A program made the position numbers and the translations under genes. The notes beneath the pieces are model-generated. The model was not told the DNA's origin. It saw nothing but the letters and a program-made list of their open reading frames with translations, and ran no database searches. DNA of 64,000 bases from contig CM075938.1 in the NCBI GenBank assembly GCA_038030265.1, forward strand, positions 2,891,009 through 2,955,008. The letters are read 5' to 3'. Positions within the stretch are counted from its first letter, which is position 1; each line of letters starts with the position of its first letter. This document shows positions 10,090 through 21,671 of the stretch, one piece after another. The DNA comes from Corythucha ciliata (taxonomy: Eukaryota; Arthropoda; Insecta; Hemiptera; Tingidae).

Positions 10090-12210
10090 AACTCGTGGCA
10101 ATTATTGCGAAAAACAACACTAATTCGAGTTTAAACCCGACCAAAATGGCAAATTCACAACTCAAATGGCGAGAAATCGTCTATTAATAATAAAAAAAGA
10201 GAATAGATAATGTGCTGATTCGCTGCAAAATTATCAGAAAACGCTATTTCACAGCTGAAATGAAGAAAATCAATAATTCGCGGCTGAAATTGAGAAAACG
10301 AAAATCTGTATAGCTTCTGAAAGAATCGAGGCTCAAACAGAGAAACAGCGCTAATCCGTAGAAAAAAATTGCTCACGTGGGCTAAAACCTAAAAAAACTA
10401 CGCGGCTAGAATAGACAAAAATATTAATTAGCGGGGCCAACTTTAAGGAAAACACTAATTTTCAACTCAAACTGAGAATAAAGTGCTAATTGGCTGCTAA
10501 AAAATGGGGAAAACGCCAAATCGTGGCTAAAATGGAGGAAAATCGTCAATACAAACGAAAGAATCCCTACTGCACTGCTAAAATTGATTAAAAGCGCTAA
10601 CCCGTGGCCAAAATTGGTTAAATTTGTAGCGTGCCAACAGCTAACAAACCTCATTTTTTATTTTAAAAAAATAACAAATGTTATGTTAAAAAAACAACAA
10701 AGTCAGTTTCCCAATTTTTCACTGTCGTTATAAAAAAGATCTCTAAATCTTTCGTTGGCCGTTATTTTGTATACCAAAGAGAGCGCGACCCACAAAGTCA
10801 CTAAACCTTGAAAAATTGACAAAACGCAAATGCGTAGCTTCTTTTCGAGGCTAAAAGTAAACAATAAACGCTAATCCATAGCAAAATTTGAAGGAAAAAT
10901 GCCAACGTGGGACTGAAGTATAAAAAAAACCAGCTAATATTGAAAAATTCACTATAATTAGCCTGTCATAAATAAATAAAAACTCTCGTTTTCTGCTCAA
11001 ATTGGGAAAAAGTGTTATTCCCGGCTAAAATTTGAGGAAATCACGAATTCGTGGCTGAAAAATTGAGTTAATTCGCGAATTCACAGATTAGAAACGCTTC
11101 AAAGCAGAATTTGCGGCTAAAATTGAGGAAAATAATCGCGGATAAAGTGTGTTGGAATTTCTAATTCCGCCTTCTGACGACAACTTTCTGGCTAAAATTG
11201 AGGTAAACGGCCAATTCTTGGTTATAAGTAAAAGAAAAAACACTGATTCACGGCTAGAACTGAGATGAAGCCATGTTCTTTTTATAATTAAAATTGAAAA
11301 AAATTACTAATGCGGTGCCAAAATGTAAAAGAACCCGCCAATTTGCGGCTAATATAGAGAAAACCAGTAATTATTCTGGCTAGAATAAAGAGAAAAGTTA
11401 GTTTTTAGCCTAAATTGAAACAAAAAGTGCTAATTCACTGTCAAAAATGGAAGAATTGCCGATTTGCAGTAAAAATATCGGAAAACGCCAACTCGTGGCT
11501 GAAATGAACAAAATTTGCTAATACACGGGCTAGAAATAGCTACTGCACTGCTAAAATTACGAAAAAGCGCTAATTTACGGCTAAAATTGAGACAAATTTA
11601 TGTTTTCGTCAAAAAAATAAGCTAATTCGCATAAAAAAGGAAATAAGCTAATTCGCGGCTTCCTCGGGCAACTTTGAGGCTAAAATTGAGAAAAAGCGCT
11701 AATTTATGGCTATGAGTGCAAAACTTGCAAATTCGCGGCTAAAACTGAGACGAAATCGCTATTCCGCAGTGTATGGTTTCAGTGAACAAAAAATGCTAAT
11801 TCGTGGTAAACATTTCGAGAATTTTACGGCTAACATTGAGTAATTTTCAGCTCATACTTAGTAAACCGCTAGAAAAAAATCGCTAATTTGCAGCTAAAAT
11901 TGTGGAAAACGCCAACTCGAGGAAAGTTAAAGAAACATCGCTGATTCACAGGACACAAAATCTACTTTGCTGCTAAAGTTGGGGAAAAGCGCATATTAAC
12001 CCGCTAATCAGTTGCTAATTTGCGGTGAAAAGCGCTAATTTGCTGTTAAAGTTAACAAAAAAGCACTCATTCGCGGTTGAAATGGAGAAATTCGCGGTTT
12101 AAACTTGGCACAAGCGCTGTTTAGCGGGTAGATTGTGGAAATAGCGGTAATAGGCCTACAATAAATGGAAAAGGCCATGGCTAAAATTAGGAAAAGGCCT
12201 TAGAGGTTAC
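10090..12210 (+). repeat. Type A degenerate ~30-bp repeat, 2.1-kb array
   Basis: This is the longest array in the window, roughly 65-70 degenerate units. The best-preserved core is TTCGCGGCTAAAATTGAG, usually followed by AAAA and preceded by GCTAA. Examples occur near 11030, 11110, 11560-11590, 11685-11700 and 11730-11750. Spacing between successive GGCTAAAA cores is usually 28-33 bp. Copies differ strongly from one another, so this is an old array rather than a homogenised satellite. It lies inside the large Hr38 intron. Confidence 0.85.
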
Positions 12211-12399
12211 CAATAGAGGTTTTATGTATAGTTAGAGACTTTTAGGGGCCTCTTGAAGATTTTCGCCCCGGGCCCCGATATAGGTCCACCAGTGGCCTCA
12301 CCTAAATACTTGGTGACAACTTGTCTACTTTTTTTTGCGCACCGCGGCGCGGCGCCATTTCGCGCTGCTACATTTCGTCAACTTGTCTATTGAAGGTCC

Positions 12400-12605
12400 T
12401 GATATTTTTGAATTATTTATTTTTCGTGTTTTTCGCAATATCTGCCATCGAAATCGAATTTTTGAAAAGCATTTTAAATTGTATTTGTATTTTATTCAAA
12501 ATACAATTCAAAAAGTATTTATATTTCAGTATTTAAAATACATTTTTGAAAGTATTTTGGGCTTTGTGTTTAAAACACATTTTCAAAGTATGGTGCCCAC
12601 CCCTG
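12400..12605. mobile_element. hAT-like non-autonomous element end
   Basis: Read on the minus strand from 12605, the sequence begins CAGGGGTGGGCACCATAC, which matches the usual CAGGGGTGGGC terminal inverted repeat of many hAT elements. It continues into the AT-rich AAATAC/GTATTT inner repeats common in hAT-derived MITEs. I could not find the partner terminus or an 8-bp target duplication to the left, so this looks like one surviving end. Confidence 0.4.
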
Positions 12606-15589
12606 ACCACAACCATTAATTTTTTAGTTTATTCAGAATTAAACCAGTGAAAATTGTGGTTCACGCGGTGGTGGGGGGTTATGCGTATCTTCCCTCTATT
12701 TACAGCTCCTTTAAAAGAAATTGCGGGTGACTTTTAAAGAATACTGTAAAAAAAGATGAGCCCGTTTTAAACGATAAGGTTCTTTGTTGTCCACAGGACC
12801 CACACAGGTCATGCGTTGCATGAATGCGTGAATGTCAAGCGGGCTCTTGCCTATCTTGTATCGTCAATGAAATTTTTTGGTGTGAACGTGGGGGAGATAA
12901 TGAGAGCCATTCGAATGTAAATGTGACGTTACTTTATCGCAAATCGAACGCGAATGAAATGAAAAAAATTTTGATGGGAAAAACCGACCTTTTTTTTTTT
13001 TATCGTTAACGCAAACGCCTCCGTCCAAGTTGTGCCTCCCACCATCAAAAAGCATTAAAGGAAAAGAAAAGAAAAAAAAAAAAAAAAAAATGGGCTGCAA
13101 AAACCCTGAAAACCGAAGAAATGAAACAAATTTTCGCATTTTTAAACCCACGCTCCCATTAGTTTCTATCACTTGAAGACTTCGATCCTGAAGAAAATAA
13201 TTGTTTAGAGACATCTTTATTGGCAACTAGTGTGGACTCTCACTGTTCGATGGCAGATTTTCATGTGAATGGAAAACGCTAAAATAAATGAAATACTATA
13301 AAGCAATGAATTTTGCCCGTGATTTATAAAACGCGTCAGGGAAATTCGATGTTTCGACTGATTTCCTGTTTTAGGGTTAAAGTATTCTCAAGAATACACT
13401 TCCGACCCCGGAGAAATGGCTTTAGGCCAAATTAAAACCCTTTCAAGCTTCTGGAATTTGAAAATTGTCAAAAATCCATTATAAACTCAATGAAATTCGC
13501 TAATTTATAATCAAGTTAAACAAAAACTCGTTCAAACCCTATTATTATATTAAGGTTCTGTCGATTGATGGTTTTTAAAAAAACAAGGTCTTCGAAACGT
13601 GTTCGAAATTAGAGCCGGTGTCATGTATCTTGTCGATTTTTTCCCCCCCGGCCGAGATTACATTTAAAAAAAAAAAACCTTGAAAATGACTATCCGCAAT
13701 TAATTAAAAGTGTTTCATGGGTCGAAAAGAAATTCCGGACATAGAAGAGGATGAACATTGTGACATTAATCTTTCAGCAGATATGTTGGAGCCAATTATA
13801 AAATGTCGTGTCACTTTCAAGACGCTATCAATTGTGTAAACCAAAATATCAAATCGTCATCAGTAAGGTGGAAACGGAGTTTTTGAACTTTGAACTTGAA
13901 GGAGTTACGAAAAAGCAAAGAGGAGAAAACCAGTTAATCCCGATCTGCTACACGATCGTTTGTAGAGAGTGTCTCCAGAAAAGAAACAAACACACAAAAA
14001 AAAGGTTTTTAAATAGGATAAACGTTTAACTTGACCACTATTAACCGAGAGTTTCTTTGGATATCTCAATCCTCCCTTTTACTTCCATTTAACAGCTGTC
14101 CATGTGGCAGGACGTATTCATAGGAAATCGCGATCGATCGAAGAAAGGAATAAACGCTTATAGGAATAGGATGAAAGGGGGTTTGGGATTGTGTCGCGCG
14201 ACGTTTAATGGGACAATATCAATAGCTTCTATCTTGGTTTATGGTTGTCTTAATGGCCATGAAGTGTATGTGTATAAACATGAATCGAACGTTATATACA
14301 GTCGCTGGGATAAAAAGACATTTTTTTTTAAACCCAACTGTGGATTATACATCTTTTTAGCGGATGATTTCAACACTTGTGAAAGAAGGGGGACGGGTAA
14401 AATCGAAAAACAAAGAAAAAGTTCAGGGTTTGGATTCCCGCAGACATTTTATTTACACCCGATTAGTTCGTCAGCGTGAGTTACCGTACCAGAAAACCGT
14501 GGAATGCATTCTAAACAGTCTCGGCGTTTTCAGGGGCCCAATTGTTTTGCCTTCAAAAGCACAGGAAGACTTCTTTTTTTTACTCTCGGCTCCAGTGTTA
14601 ATTGCACATTTAACCCGTTCTGTTTTTTTTTTATATCCTTTTTCAGGGGTTCGAACCTGGTTTGGGTGAGACTCGTAGCTTCTCATTAGGAGAGAAAAAA
14701 ATATTTAATTTGTGAGTAATTAGTTAATAGATTGGAGATTGCTTTTCAAGCGCCGCTTGTGGGAAGAGAACATCGGTTCTTTTTTCAAAACCTTTTTTCT
14801 TCTTTTTCTTCTTCTTCCTTCTTCCTTCTTCTCCATTTGAAATTGCAGCCTCCCTGCTAATTTGAGCAGCTCGAGGAGAAAGAGAGAGTTTTCCACTTTA
14901 ATTTTCGGTAAAGAAGCCTATGAAACGAAAATAACTCTGCCCGGCAGAACCGTAAATCATTCCTCGTACCTACTTATTAATTATGCGTACTTAAGTGATG
15001 ACATGGAAGCTAAATATTCTCCGGAGGAACAACTTCTTCATAGATTAAAATCATATATTATTGGAATATAATTTTCTTCCTCATTTTACTTTATAAGACG
15101 CAGGGGTCGTAAGGTCATGGAATATAGCCGCGCTTCTGACGGACGGGCGTTAAAGGGAGTGAATCCGCTCGCCAAAGAATTTTCAGCGGGGCGTTTTTTT
15201 TTTTTTCACTTTTATTCCTTACTGCCGGCTTATACTTTAAAATGAAAAAGGAAAAAAAAAAAAAAAAATGCGATAAGAGCTTTTTTTCCGCCAGTTACCA
15301 AGGACAACTTCATTCTTAGGATTAGCAGCGAGCTCCGCCGCTGTCCATCACAGAAAAGAACACGGTATGTGGCTGAATCGAGGAAAAATCGTCTTCCTAA
15401 TCTGAAAAAAGCCTCTCACTTTTTTTTTTTCAGCTATTGCGGAACCATTAACTAATGTGGCTCCAACATTCCGAATAAAATTGATCTGTGGTTTCTGCTT
15501 TCCATTATCATCTGCCACAACGTACGATAGGGATATGATTGATTAATTGATCTTTTGGAGGGTCAGTCTTTCGTTAATGGTTCACCGTT

Positions 15590-15890
15590 GATTTTATGGT
15601 GTGCGAAATTGATTTTTTTGCTAGCAAAAACCCAATAGATTAATTTTTTACGGAAATGAAAATAATTTTCCTTGAAGAAAACCCTCAAAATGGTCTTTTT
15701 AGTCGGAAATCCCGAGAAATCGCTTGCATAGCGCGGGAACTGGCTTTCCTGGTTGAGCAACAATGCTCTTATAACGCGGCAAATAATTGAGTTTCTAGTG
15801 AGAAAACCCAACGAAATTGGGTTTTCAGGGAGAAAAACCCACGCAATTGGTTTTTATTTTTTTTTAGTGATTTTAGGCGAAACAAACGGC
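15590..15890 (+). repeat. Type C degenerate ~29-bp repeat, short block
   Basis: About nine units with GAAA or CGAAATTGG cores, for example AACCCAACGAAATTGGGTTT and AAAACCCACGCAATTGGTTT near the right end. Spacing is about 30 bp. Confidence 0.55.
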
Positions 15891-16689
15891 ATTTTTTAGT
15901 ACTAATTCCACCATATAACTCAGGAACTATTGGCGCTTAGCCTCTCATTCAACTCAGTGTCAACAAATACTTCAGGGACCACCTCAATTCATTTCAAAAA
16001 TCTCAGATTTGTTCCCCCCCCCCTCCTGAAAAACTCGGGATTATAATAAGGGAGTTTTGAGCTTATTTTCATAAGAGGACGAGTTTTGCCCCCTTAGGAG
16101 CCCTTTTTACAAGTTTTTTGACTGTACTAAGATTAAAAAAATAATTTCTCGAATTTCGCTCTTAAAAAAAAACAAATGACGTCGTTGTTTGTTGCTAAAA
16201 ACTATTCGCATCCTTGCCTGTTTCAAAAACTGTTTGTCTTCTTTTATATGGAACGATCCAGTTTGAGGGGTTAAATTACCGCAACGTAATTATACCGTCC
16301 CGGAGGACCAAAATTTAAATTTTAGCTACCAAAGTAAATCGCTTTCTTGGGAGCGGGGGTTTGTAAGTTTTGGACAGGAAATACGGATTAAAAGGCTTAA
16401 ATCGAGAGCATCCCAGCAGAGATGTTAGTTTTTCACGAATAAATCGGTTCTTCTTGTGCAAATTCAGTTTCTAGGGGGGGGGGGGATACGAGGGGTGCGC
16501 GCGCTCTCGGCCTTTAAAAGTTCTGGAGCTCAAACCAAATTGTTATTTTGTTGTGTTGTCAAATTGTTATTTTGACTTTGTATACCAGACGAGGATGCAG
16601 GGGAGGGGCTTAGGGGGCTTGAGCCTCCTCCTTTGGGGCAGCACTAGTTGGAATCGAGTCCCGGGTCTTACGTTGGCTCCGGAAAACCG

Positions 16690-17940
16690 AGGAAATCGTG
16701 AAATTCCTTGAAACGTTGAAATTGGTTATTTCACGTCATAAACTGCCTTGCGAATAGCCAGTCAAACCATTTCAGCTTCACGAAGAAGTATTGCAGCAAC
16801 CGCCAGTGGTGGTGGGTGATGGGATCAAGCAGTTGCGGTAAGACGGAGATGGTTCTATTCGGTGTGCGGGGGGGGGCGAGCAAATGGTCAGTTAATCGAT
16901 TTCAAGGCACTATACTGGCCGCACTAAGTCAGATTAAGCATTTTAATGACACCAATTGTCAGTTGAGCCGACTCCAAGGCGCAAATGATCAGTTCGGGCA
17001 CGAATTGTCTGCAGCTCAGCCTTTCTTAAAGCGCGGAAGATCAGTTTGGCCTTTTTTTTTTTTTTTTTTAGCAAGAATGATAAGTTTTGCCATTTCCGGA
17101 GCAAAAATAAACCCGTTAGCAATTTTTAGGGTGTGAAGAATGGTAGAATGAGAATGGCCCATGGTTGTTGCGCAAACGTCAATGATCAGTTTGACAGTAT
17201 TTAGAATGCAGTTAGCCACTTTGAAGGCGCGAATCCTCTGAAGGGCGCAAATGATCAGTTTGGTCAATTTGTTTGTACGAATAGGCCATTTCCAAGGCTT
17301 AAATAGCCAGTTTTGCTATTTTTAGGGCACGAATCGTCGGTTTTTAAACATTTTTAAGACTGAAGGCTCAGTTTAGCAATTTTTGAGACGAAAATGGTAA
17401 ATTTTGCCATTTTCAGGGCAGGAATCGTCAGTTAAACAATTTTTATCAATTTTAGGGCGGAATACAGCCAGTTTGCCCATTTTTACGGTGCAAACTGCCA
17501 GTAGGGTCAGTTATGGTCATTTTTAGGGCATGAATAATCGGAATGTTATGTTTTCGGGGCACGAATCGTCAGTTTTGCCATTTTAGGGTCCAAATAATGG
17601 TCAGTTTTGCTGTTTGCAGAGTGGAAATTGCCAGTTTTCCAGGCGCGGATGGATTCTCTTTGCCCATTTCGTCTGTTTAATTATTTTCAAGGCGCGAATC
17701 GTCAGTTAAGCTATAATTAGGGAGCATAGAGTCAGTTTTGCCGATTTCCTGGCTTGGATAGCTAGTGCGGTCATTTATAGGGTGCATAGTCTTTTGTCAT
17801 TTATACGGCGCGAATAGTGCGTCAAACTAGGGCGAGAATATTCAGTTTGGCCAATGTTTGGTGTGCGACTGGTCGTTTTGCCATTTTCAGAGCGGGAATA
17901 ATCAGTTCATAGGTTTTCAGGGCACGAATCGTCAATCGAA
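16690..17940 (+). repeat. Type B degenerate ~30-bp repeat, 1.25-kb array
   Basis: Units carry GGGCGCGAATCGTCAG followed by TTTTGCCATTTT(T/C)A, with successive GCGAAT or GCACGAAT cores about 28-32 bp apart. Clear copies lie at 17320-17470, 17555-17640 and 17685-17715. Divergence is high. The layout TTTTAG-N2/3-GCGAAT-N5/6-TTTT is shared with the reverse complement of type A, so the two are probably related. Confidence 0.8.
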
Positions 17941-18455
17941 CATTTGTCGAACAAAATTTGGTCGCAATACGCTGATGTCGGCCCTAAAATGCTTGTTTCC
18001 TTTGTTGAATGTTCCTCTTGCGTCTCCATAGGCCAAACTATTGACGATATAACCCACACGAAACGTTTGCCAGAGCACGCGAGGTCTGCTTTCATTTTTT
18101 TTTTTTTCATTTATAGAGCCACCACCCGTTATTGTTGCAAATATTCCATTCATATTGCCGAATGCCGAGGCGTTGCGCATGGTTCGTGATTTACTGTTCC
18201 ACACCATTTAACATTAAAAATAGGAAAAATTGGCATTAAATCACGCTCGGCATAAACACATACATTAAAAACTTTTCAAATTATTTGAATTATGCGAACT
18301 CACCCCATTCTCTAAAACCGCCCTCTTTTTTCAATCCACCAACCTAGCTCGCACTATTAACGGGCTTTCTTTTTTTTTCTAGATCGCGCTTGATAAAAGT
18401 CATCTCTACTATTATTTTAAATTTATTTTAAGAGGCTTATTATCTTTTAACTCAC

Positions 18456-18853
18456 CTCGTTGACTCGGACCTTTGAAGAGGAAGTGACGCTCGTCGCTGC
18501 CTCGGACCCAGGGCGGTATTCACCGAGAGTTCCGAACTCGACGGAAAATGAGGCAAACTATATGACTCTTGGTACGCAACTGGGGCGCTCGGACTTTCAT
18601 AGGTTTGTGGGTGCTGGGATGGGTGCGGCGGTGGTGGAGGTGTCGGTTGTTGTGGCTGAGGCTGCTGCTGCTGTTGTTGTTGTTGCTGCTGCTGATGCCC
18701 AGGACTGAAGTAACCCTGTTGATACTGATAGTACTGCCGGTGTTGCGACGTCGGCGGTGGTGGTGGTGGCGGCGGTGCGACAGCGGTGGCGGTAGCGGTC
18801 GGTGTCGCCGTTGGAACTGGGGCGGCTGGATGGTGGGGTGTCGGGGATTGATG
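18456..18853 (-). CDS. Hr38: Hr38, N-terminal Pro/Gln-rich activation-region exon
   Basis: The exon begins after AAACAG at 18853 (phase 0) and ends ACGAG before GTGAGT (phase 2). It encodes HQSPTPHHPAAPVP, an Ala/Thr/Pro stretch, a proline run, QHRQYYQYQQGYFSPGH, a run of 11 glutamines coded by mixed CAG/CAA, more Pro-rich sequence, then YQESYSLPHFPSSSELS and RQRRASLPLQRSEST. Low-complexity N-termini of this kind act as the ligand-independent activation region (AF-1) in NR4A proteins. RRASLP is the most conserved piece and fits the basophilic kinase pattern RRxS. The GC content is far above that of the flanking intron. The join to the 6720-6533 exon restores SESTSSSESP across the intron. Confidence 0.9.
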
Positions 18854-18922
18854 CTGTTTTCAAAATCGAAAAAAAAAAATAATCAATTTAAAGTTTAATT
18901 ATCTTCCTTTTTTTGTCCTTAC

Positions 18923-19216
18923 AAGGTGATGATGATGGTGATAGTCATAATGGGCGGGTGTTATAGCCGTTGGACTATCTTGGTGATGATAAGCTGTGGC
19001 AGTCGCTACGCCGTAGCACTCGTCCTCCATTTTAAAGCCGAGACTCGCGTACGTCTCTTGAAAGCTGGGCAGAGTGGGTGGCTCGGTGGGTGACCCGGCG
19101 CCGCCTTGCTGGCTGAAAACGACGTCTTGAAGTGGGTCGAGGGGATCGTCGGAAGCAACCTCTTCAGGGTAGGGTGCTGAGAGCAGCTCAGAAAAACTGC
19201 TAGATCCAAATGAACT
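18923..19216 (-). CDS. Hr38: Hr38, N-terminal exon
   Basis: The exon is 294 nt (98 codons, phase 0 at both ends), bounded by TTTTACAG at 19224-19217 and CTT followed by GTAAGG. It encodes SSFGSSSFSELLSAPYPEE, an acidic segment DDPLDPLQDVVF, LPSFQETYASLGFKMEDECY and a His-rich tail. FSELL and SFQETY...KMEDxCYG are features I associate with arthropod Hr38 N-termini. The start codon must lie further upstream. An ATG at 19309-19307 opens only a 16-codon frame, so no initiating exon is called. Internal ATG codons could serve shorter isoforms. Confidence 0.85.
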
Positions 19217-20791
19217 CTGTAAAAAAAAACAAAAACAAATAACATTAAAAATAACGAATCAAACTTGGGAGGTAGACTGTATCCTGCAAATTGATTCAAA
19301 TGCTGACATAATAACACCTCAAAATGATCCTGTTGGTGAAAAATACATCATATTATAGTGCATTTAAGCATTTAGATTTTTAAAATTATTATTATTATTT
19401 ATTTTTTTTGCGTGGACCGCTTAGCCACAACTCACTACACACAAAAAAACTTATATCTCTGCCTCAGCCTGATATTACTTATAATAATCTGTTAAATTTT
19501 TCACCATGAGTCATTCAAACCAGTTCTTTTTTTGTGAGTGTGCGATTATCTTGATTTAAGGCCTTTGTTAAACCAGATACACTAGCGAAATTTCAACCGA
19601 TAGCGTCAATAAAGACGCTCGGCGTGGGCGCTCATCTGAAAACGAGGGTAATTCGTGGGATGGTCATTTTTTGAACGTAACCTTGAAGAGTGAAGAAAAG
19701 ATCTCGCGCTTAAATTTAATGAGTCGATTAAAATTAACGATGTGGAAATGCACACGAAACGTTCTCCTGCCATTTTTTTTTTTTTTTTAATCTTCTTCGT
19801 TTTGACTTGATCGAGAGGGGTAGTAGTGAGCTTGAAGGTAGACTTATAATTCTTTTTTTTTTTTTTCTGTAATCCCATGAAGACTTTAATTGATAACGGT
19901 CTAGTTTCATCCTTAATAGCTCTTCGTTGCCCAGAAAAAAAAAACATACGATTTTTTATTCAGTTTCTTCTAGCATTATAGAAAAAAAGTGAGCCAACAG
20001 CGGGCATTGGTGCTTCTCTTATACCACACGCTGACATCCCAAGGACTCAGGAAGAAAAAACGTTATTTAATATATCTATTTAATATATAATAATTATTCT
20101 CGGTTTAAAGCCATTTCGAACGCCTCCGTTTTTAAAAGAAAAATCACGAGGAGCATTGCCGTAATGCAATGGGAGACCTTCATTTTCCAAGTAGAGCGTT
20201 TCGAATAAGTAAATGTGGGGGAAAAAACTTGACGTGCCACAGCTGAATTTACTTTCTAATTATTAGACGGTTTGACTAATTTCATCGAACCCTTTGCAAA
20301 TTATGTAAATCGCGCTTTTAAGCTAGCAGAGACAATTTTGTTTCTTCTCGGCATCATTCCAGCAAAAATAGACTGCGTCATTTTCAGTTTATTCATTATA
20401 AATCATAATGCAAATTGTAAAATTATTTGCCTTCAAGGCTCGTTGTAAAATTAAATGTGAGCAGAGTACTGTGGGGGGCACAACGTACACATGTTGTACA
20501 GTTGTCATAACTGTAATAGTATAATCACGTTAATAATAAACATAGCATCTTTAGCACATGTTTCATGTTTTAAATTTCAACGGCTGTTTATGTGGGCGTA
20601 AAGCCAATAAACAGAAACGTAAAAACCGTTTTAAAGCTTTTCTTCCTTGCCCGGGGGCAATCAAAAAATGGTTGAAATTCCAATGTTTCTTTCTATAAGA
20701 AAGAAGGAAACGAGTTGCATTCCTTTTTTTTCGCCAGCAATTAGTCTCGATCAAAGATGACCCACAGTGGTCGATTTTGCCAGGATTCTTT

Positions 20792-20811
20792 TCTCTCTCT
20801 CTCTCTCTCTC
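20792..20811 (+). repeat. (CT)n microsatellite
   Basis: An uninterrupted CT run of about ten units, preceded by TTCTTTT. Confidence 0.9.
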
Positions 20812-21279
20812 GGTGATTTTAGTTGTCAAACTATTAGTTTCTACAGAGAGAGGTGTCCATTTAATTGGGCGTTGGAAATATTGCGCTAAAACGAATGCCG
20901 CGACTGGAAAAATTATCGGAGGAAGTTTGGAAAGTGACGGAATTTCTCACAGAAACTCGGGAATTTTTCAAAGATGTATAGGTTTGGTCCAAACAATTTT
21001 AACCCGTTTATTTGCTAACTCTACTCGCCCCCACCCCATCAGTCGTTAATTTACTCGAGGGCGGGGTCTTTTCCTTATATGTATCTTAATGAGCTCGGGG
21101 TATGGAGCGAAATCGTATTAATACACGATAAGGAAGCTTCCAAGGTCCTTTTAAAGCCGGGGAAATTCAGCCTTCGGGGTGGAGCAATGATGCATCATCC
21201 GTCTTCAAAATTGGAATAAAGTCGAAATGAGATGAGGTTTCTCGCAAGGACGGGACCTGTGGGGAGGAGGGGCTATTTT

Positions 21280-21480
21280 GATGGCTCAAATTGAGAAAAA
21301 TTCGTGCCAGTACTGTAATTCGTGGAAGTACCTTCACACGGCTAAAATAGAGAAAATACGCTGGTCCCCCCTTTCCCATCAGTTTCTTTAGTGTCCCTAA
21401 AAGCGAATAAAATTGAGAAGGTTCAGTAATTCGCTGTTCTTAGGGACAAGTACGCTGATATTCGTTGCGAAAAAGCGCTC
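21280..21480 (+). repeat. Type A repeat, few units
   Basis: About five degenerate type A units, for example GGCTCAAATTGAGAAAAATT and ACGGCTAAAATAGAGAAAAT, with TAATTCGTGG and TAATTCGCTG cores. They are interrupted by unrelated sequence. Confidence 0.5.
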
Positions 21481-21663
21481 ATTCATGGTTTCTCGATACA
21501 GCGTTGCCAATGCATGAATGCCCGATTTGGGGGGGGGGGGGAGTTTACCAGAGAAATTGGCACATGCGGACAAAGATATCAACGGTAGTTGCAGCTCGAT
21601 TCTGGTGATTTTCAAATATATTTCAAAGCTCTTCAGGAGGGGATGGATGGTGCGAGGGAAAAA

Positions 21664-21671
21664 TGACGTCA
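21664..21671. promoter_or_regulatory. Palindromic CRE (TGACGTCA)
   Basis: An exact TGACGTCA lies 2.4 kb upstream of the first recognised Hr38 exon. Vertebrate NR4A genes are cAMP/CREB-inducible early genes, so a CRE here is plausible. A single octamer is also expected by chance, and the promoter has not been located. Confidence 0.2.

Larger units (their letters stand above)
6721..18455 (-). other. Hr38 large intron (11.7 kb)
   Basis: The intron runs from donor GTGAGT (18455-18450) to acceptor ACAG at 6721. It holds a type C array (7640-8290), a LINE fragment (8764-9163), inverted repeats (9497-9891), the largest type A array (10090-12210), a hAT-like end (to 12605), a short type C block (15590-15890) and a type B array (16690-17940). 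Stretches 6721-7639, 12606-15589, 15891-16689 and 17941-18455 are AT-rich with T/A runs, a C run at 16016-16023 and a G run at 16477-16486. I see no exon in them. Open frames there are short and resemble no family I know. Confidence 0.75.

Noticed and set aside
10090..12210. CRISPR-like array of ~30-bp repeats
   Set aside because: Units adjoin without unique spacers, differ strongly from each other, and occur in a eukaryotic intron. This is a degenerate minisatellite.
19006..19317. Frame overlapping the Hr38 N-terminal exon, reading MLLCQHLNQF if started at GTG
   Set aside because: It has no ATG at that position, runs through the intron in a different phase from the exon, and the conserved FSELL/ETY frame is the real one.
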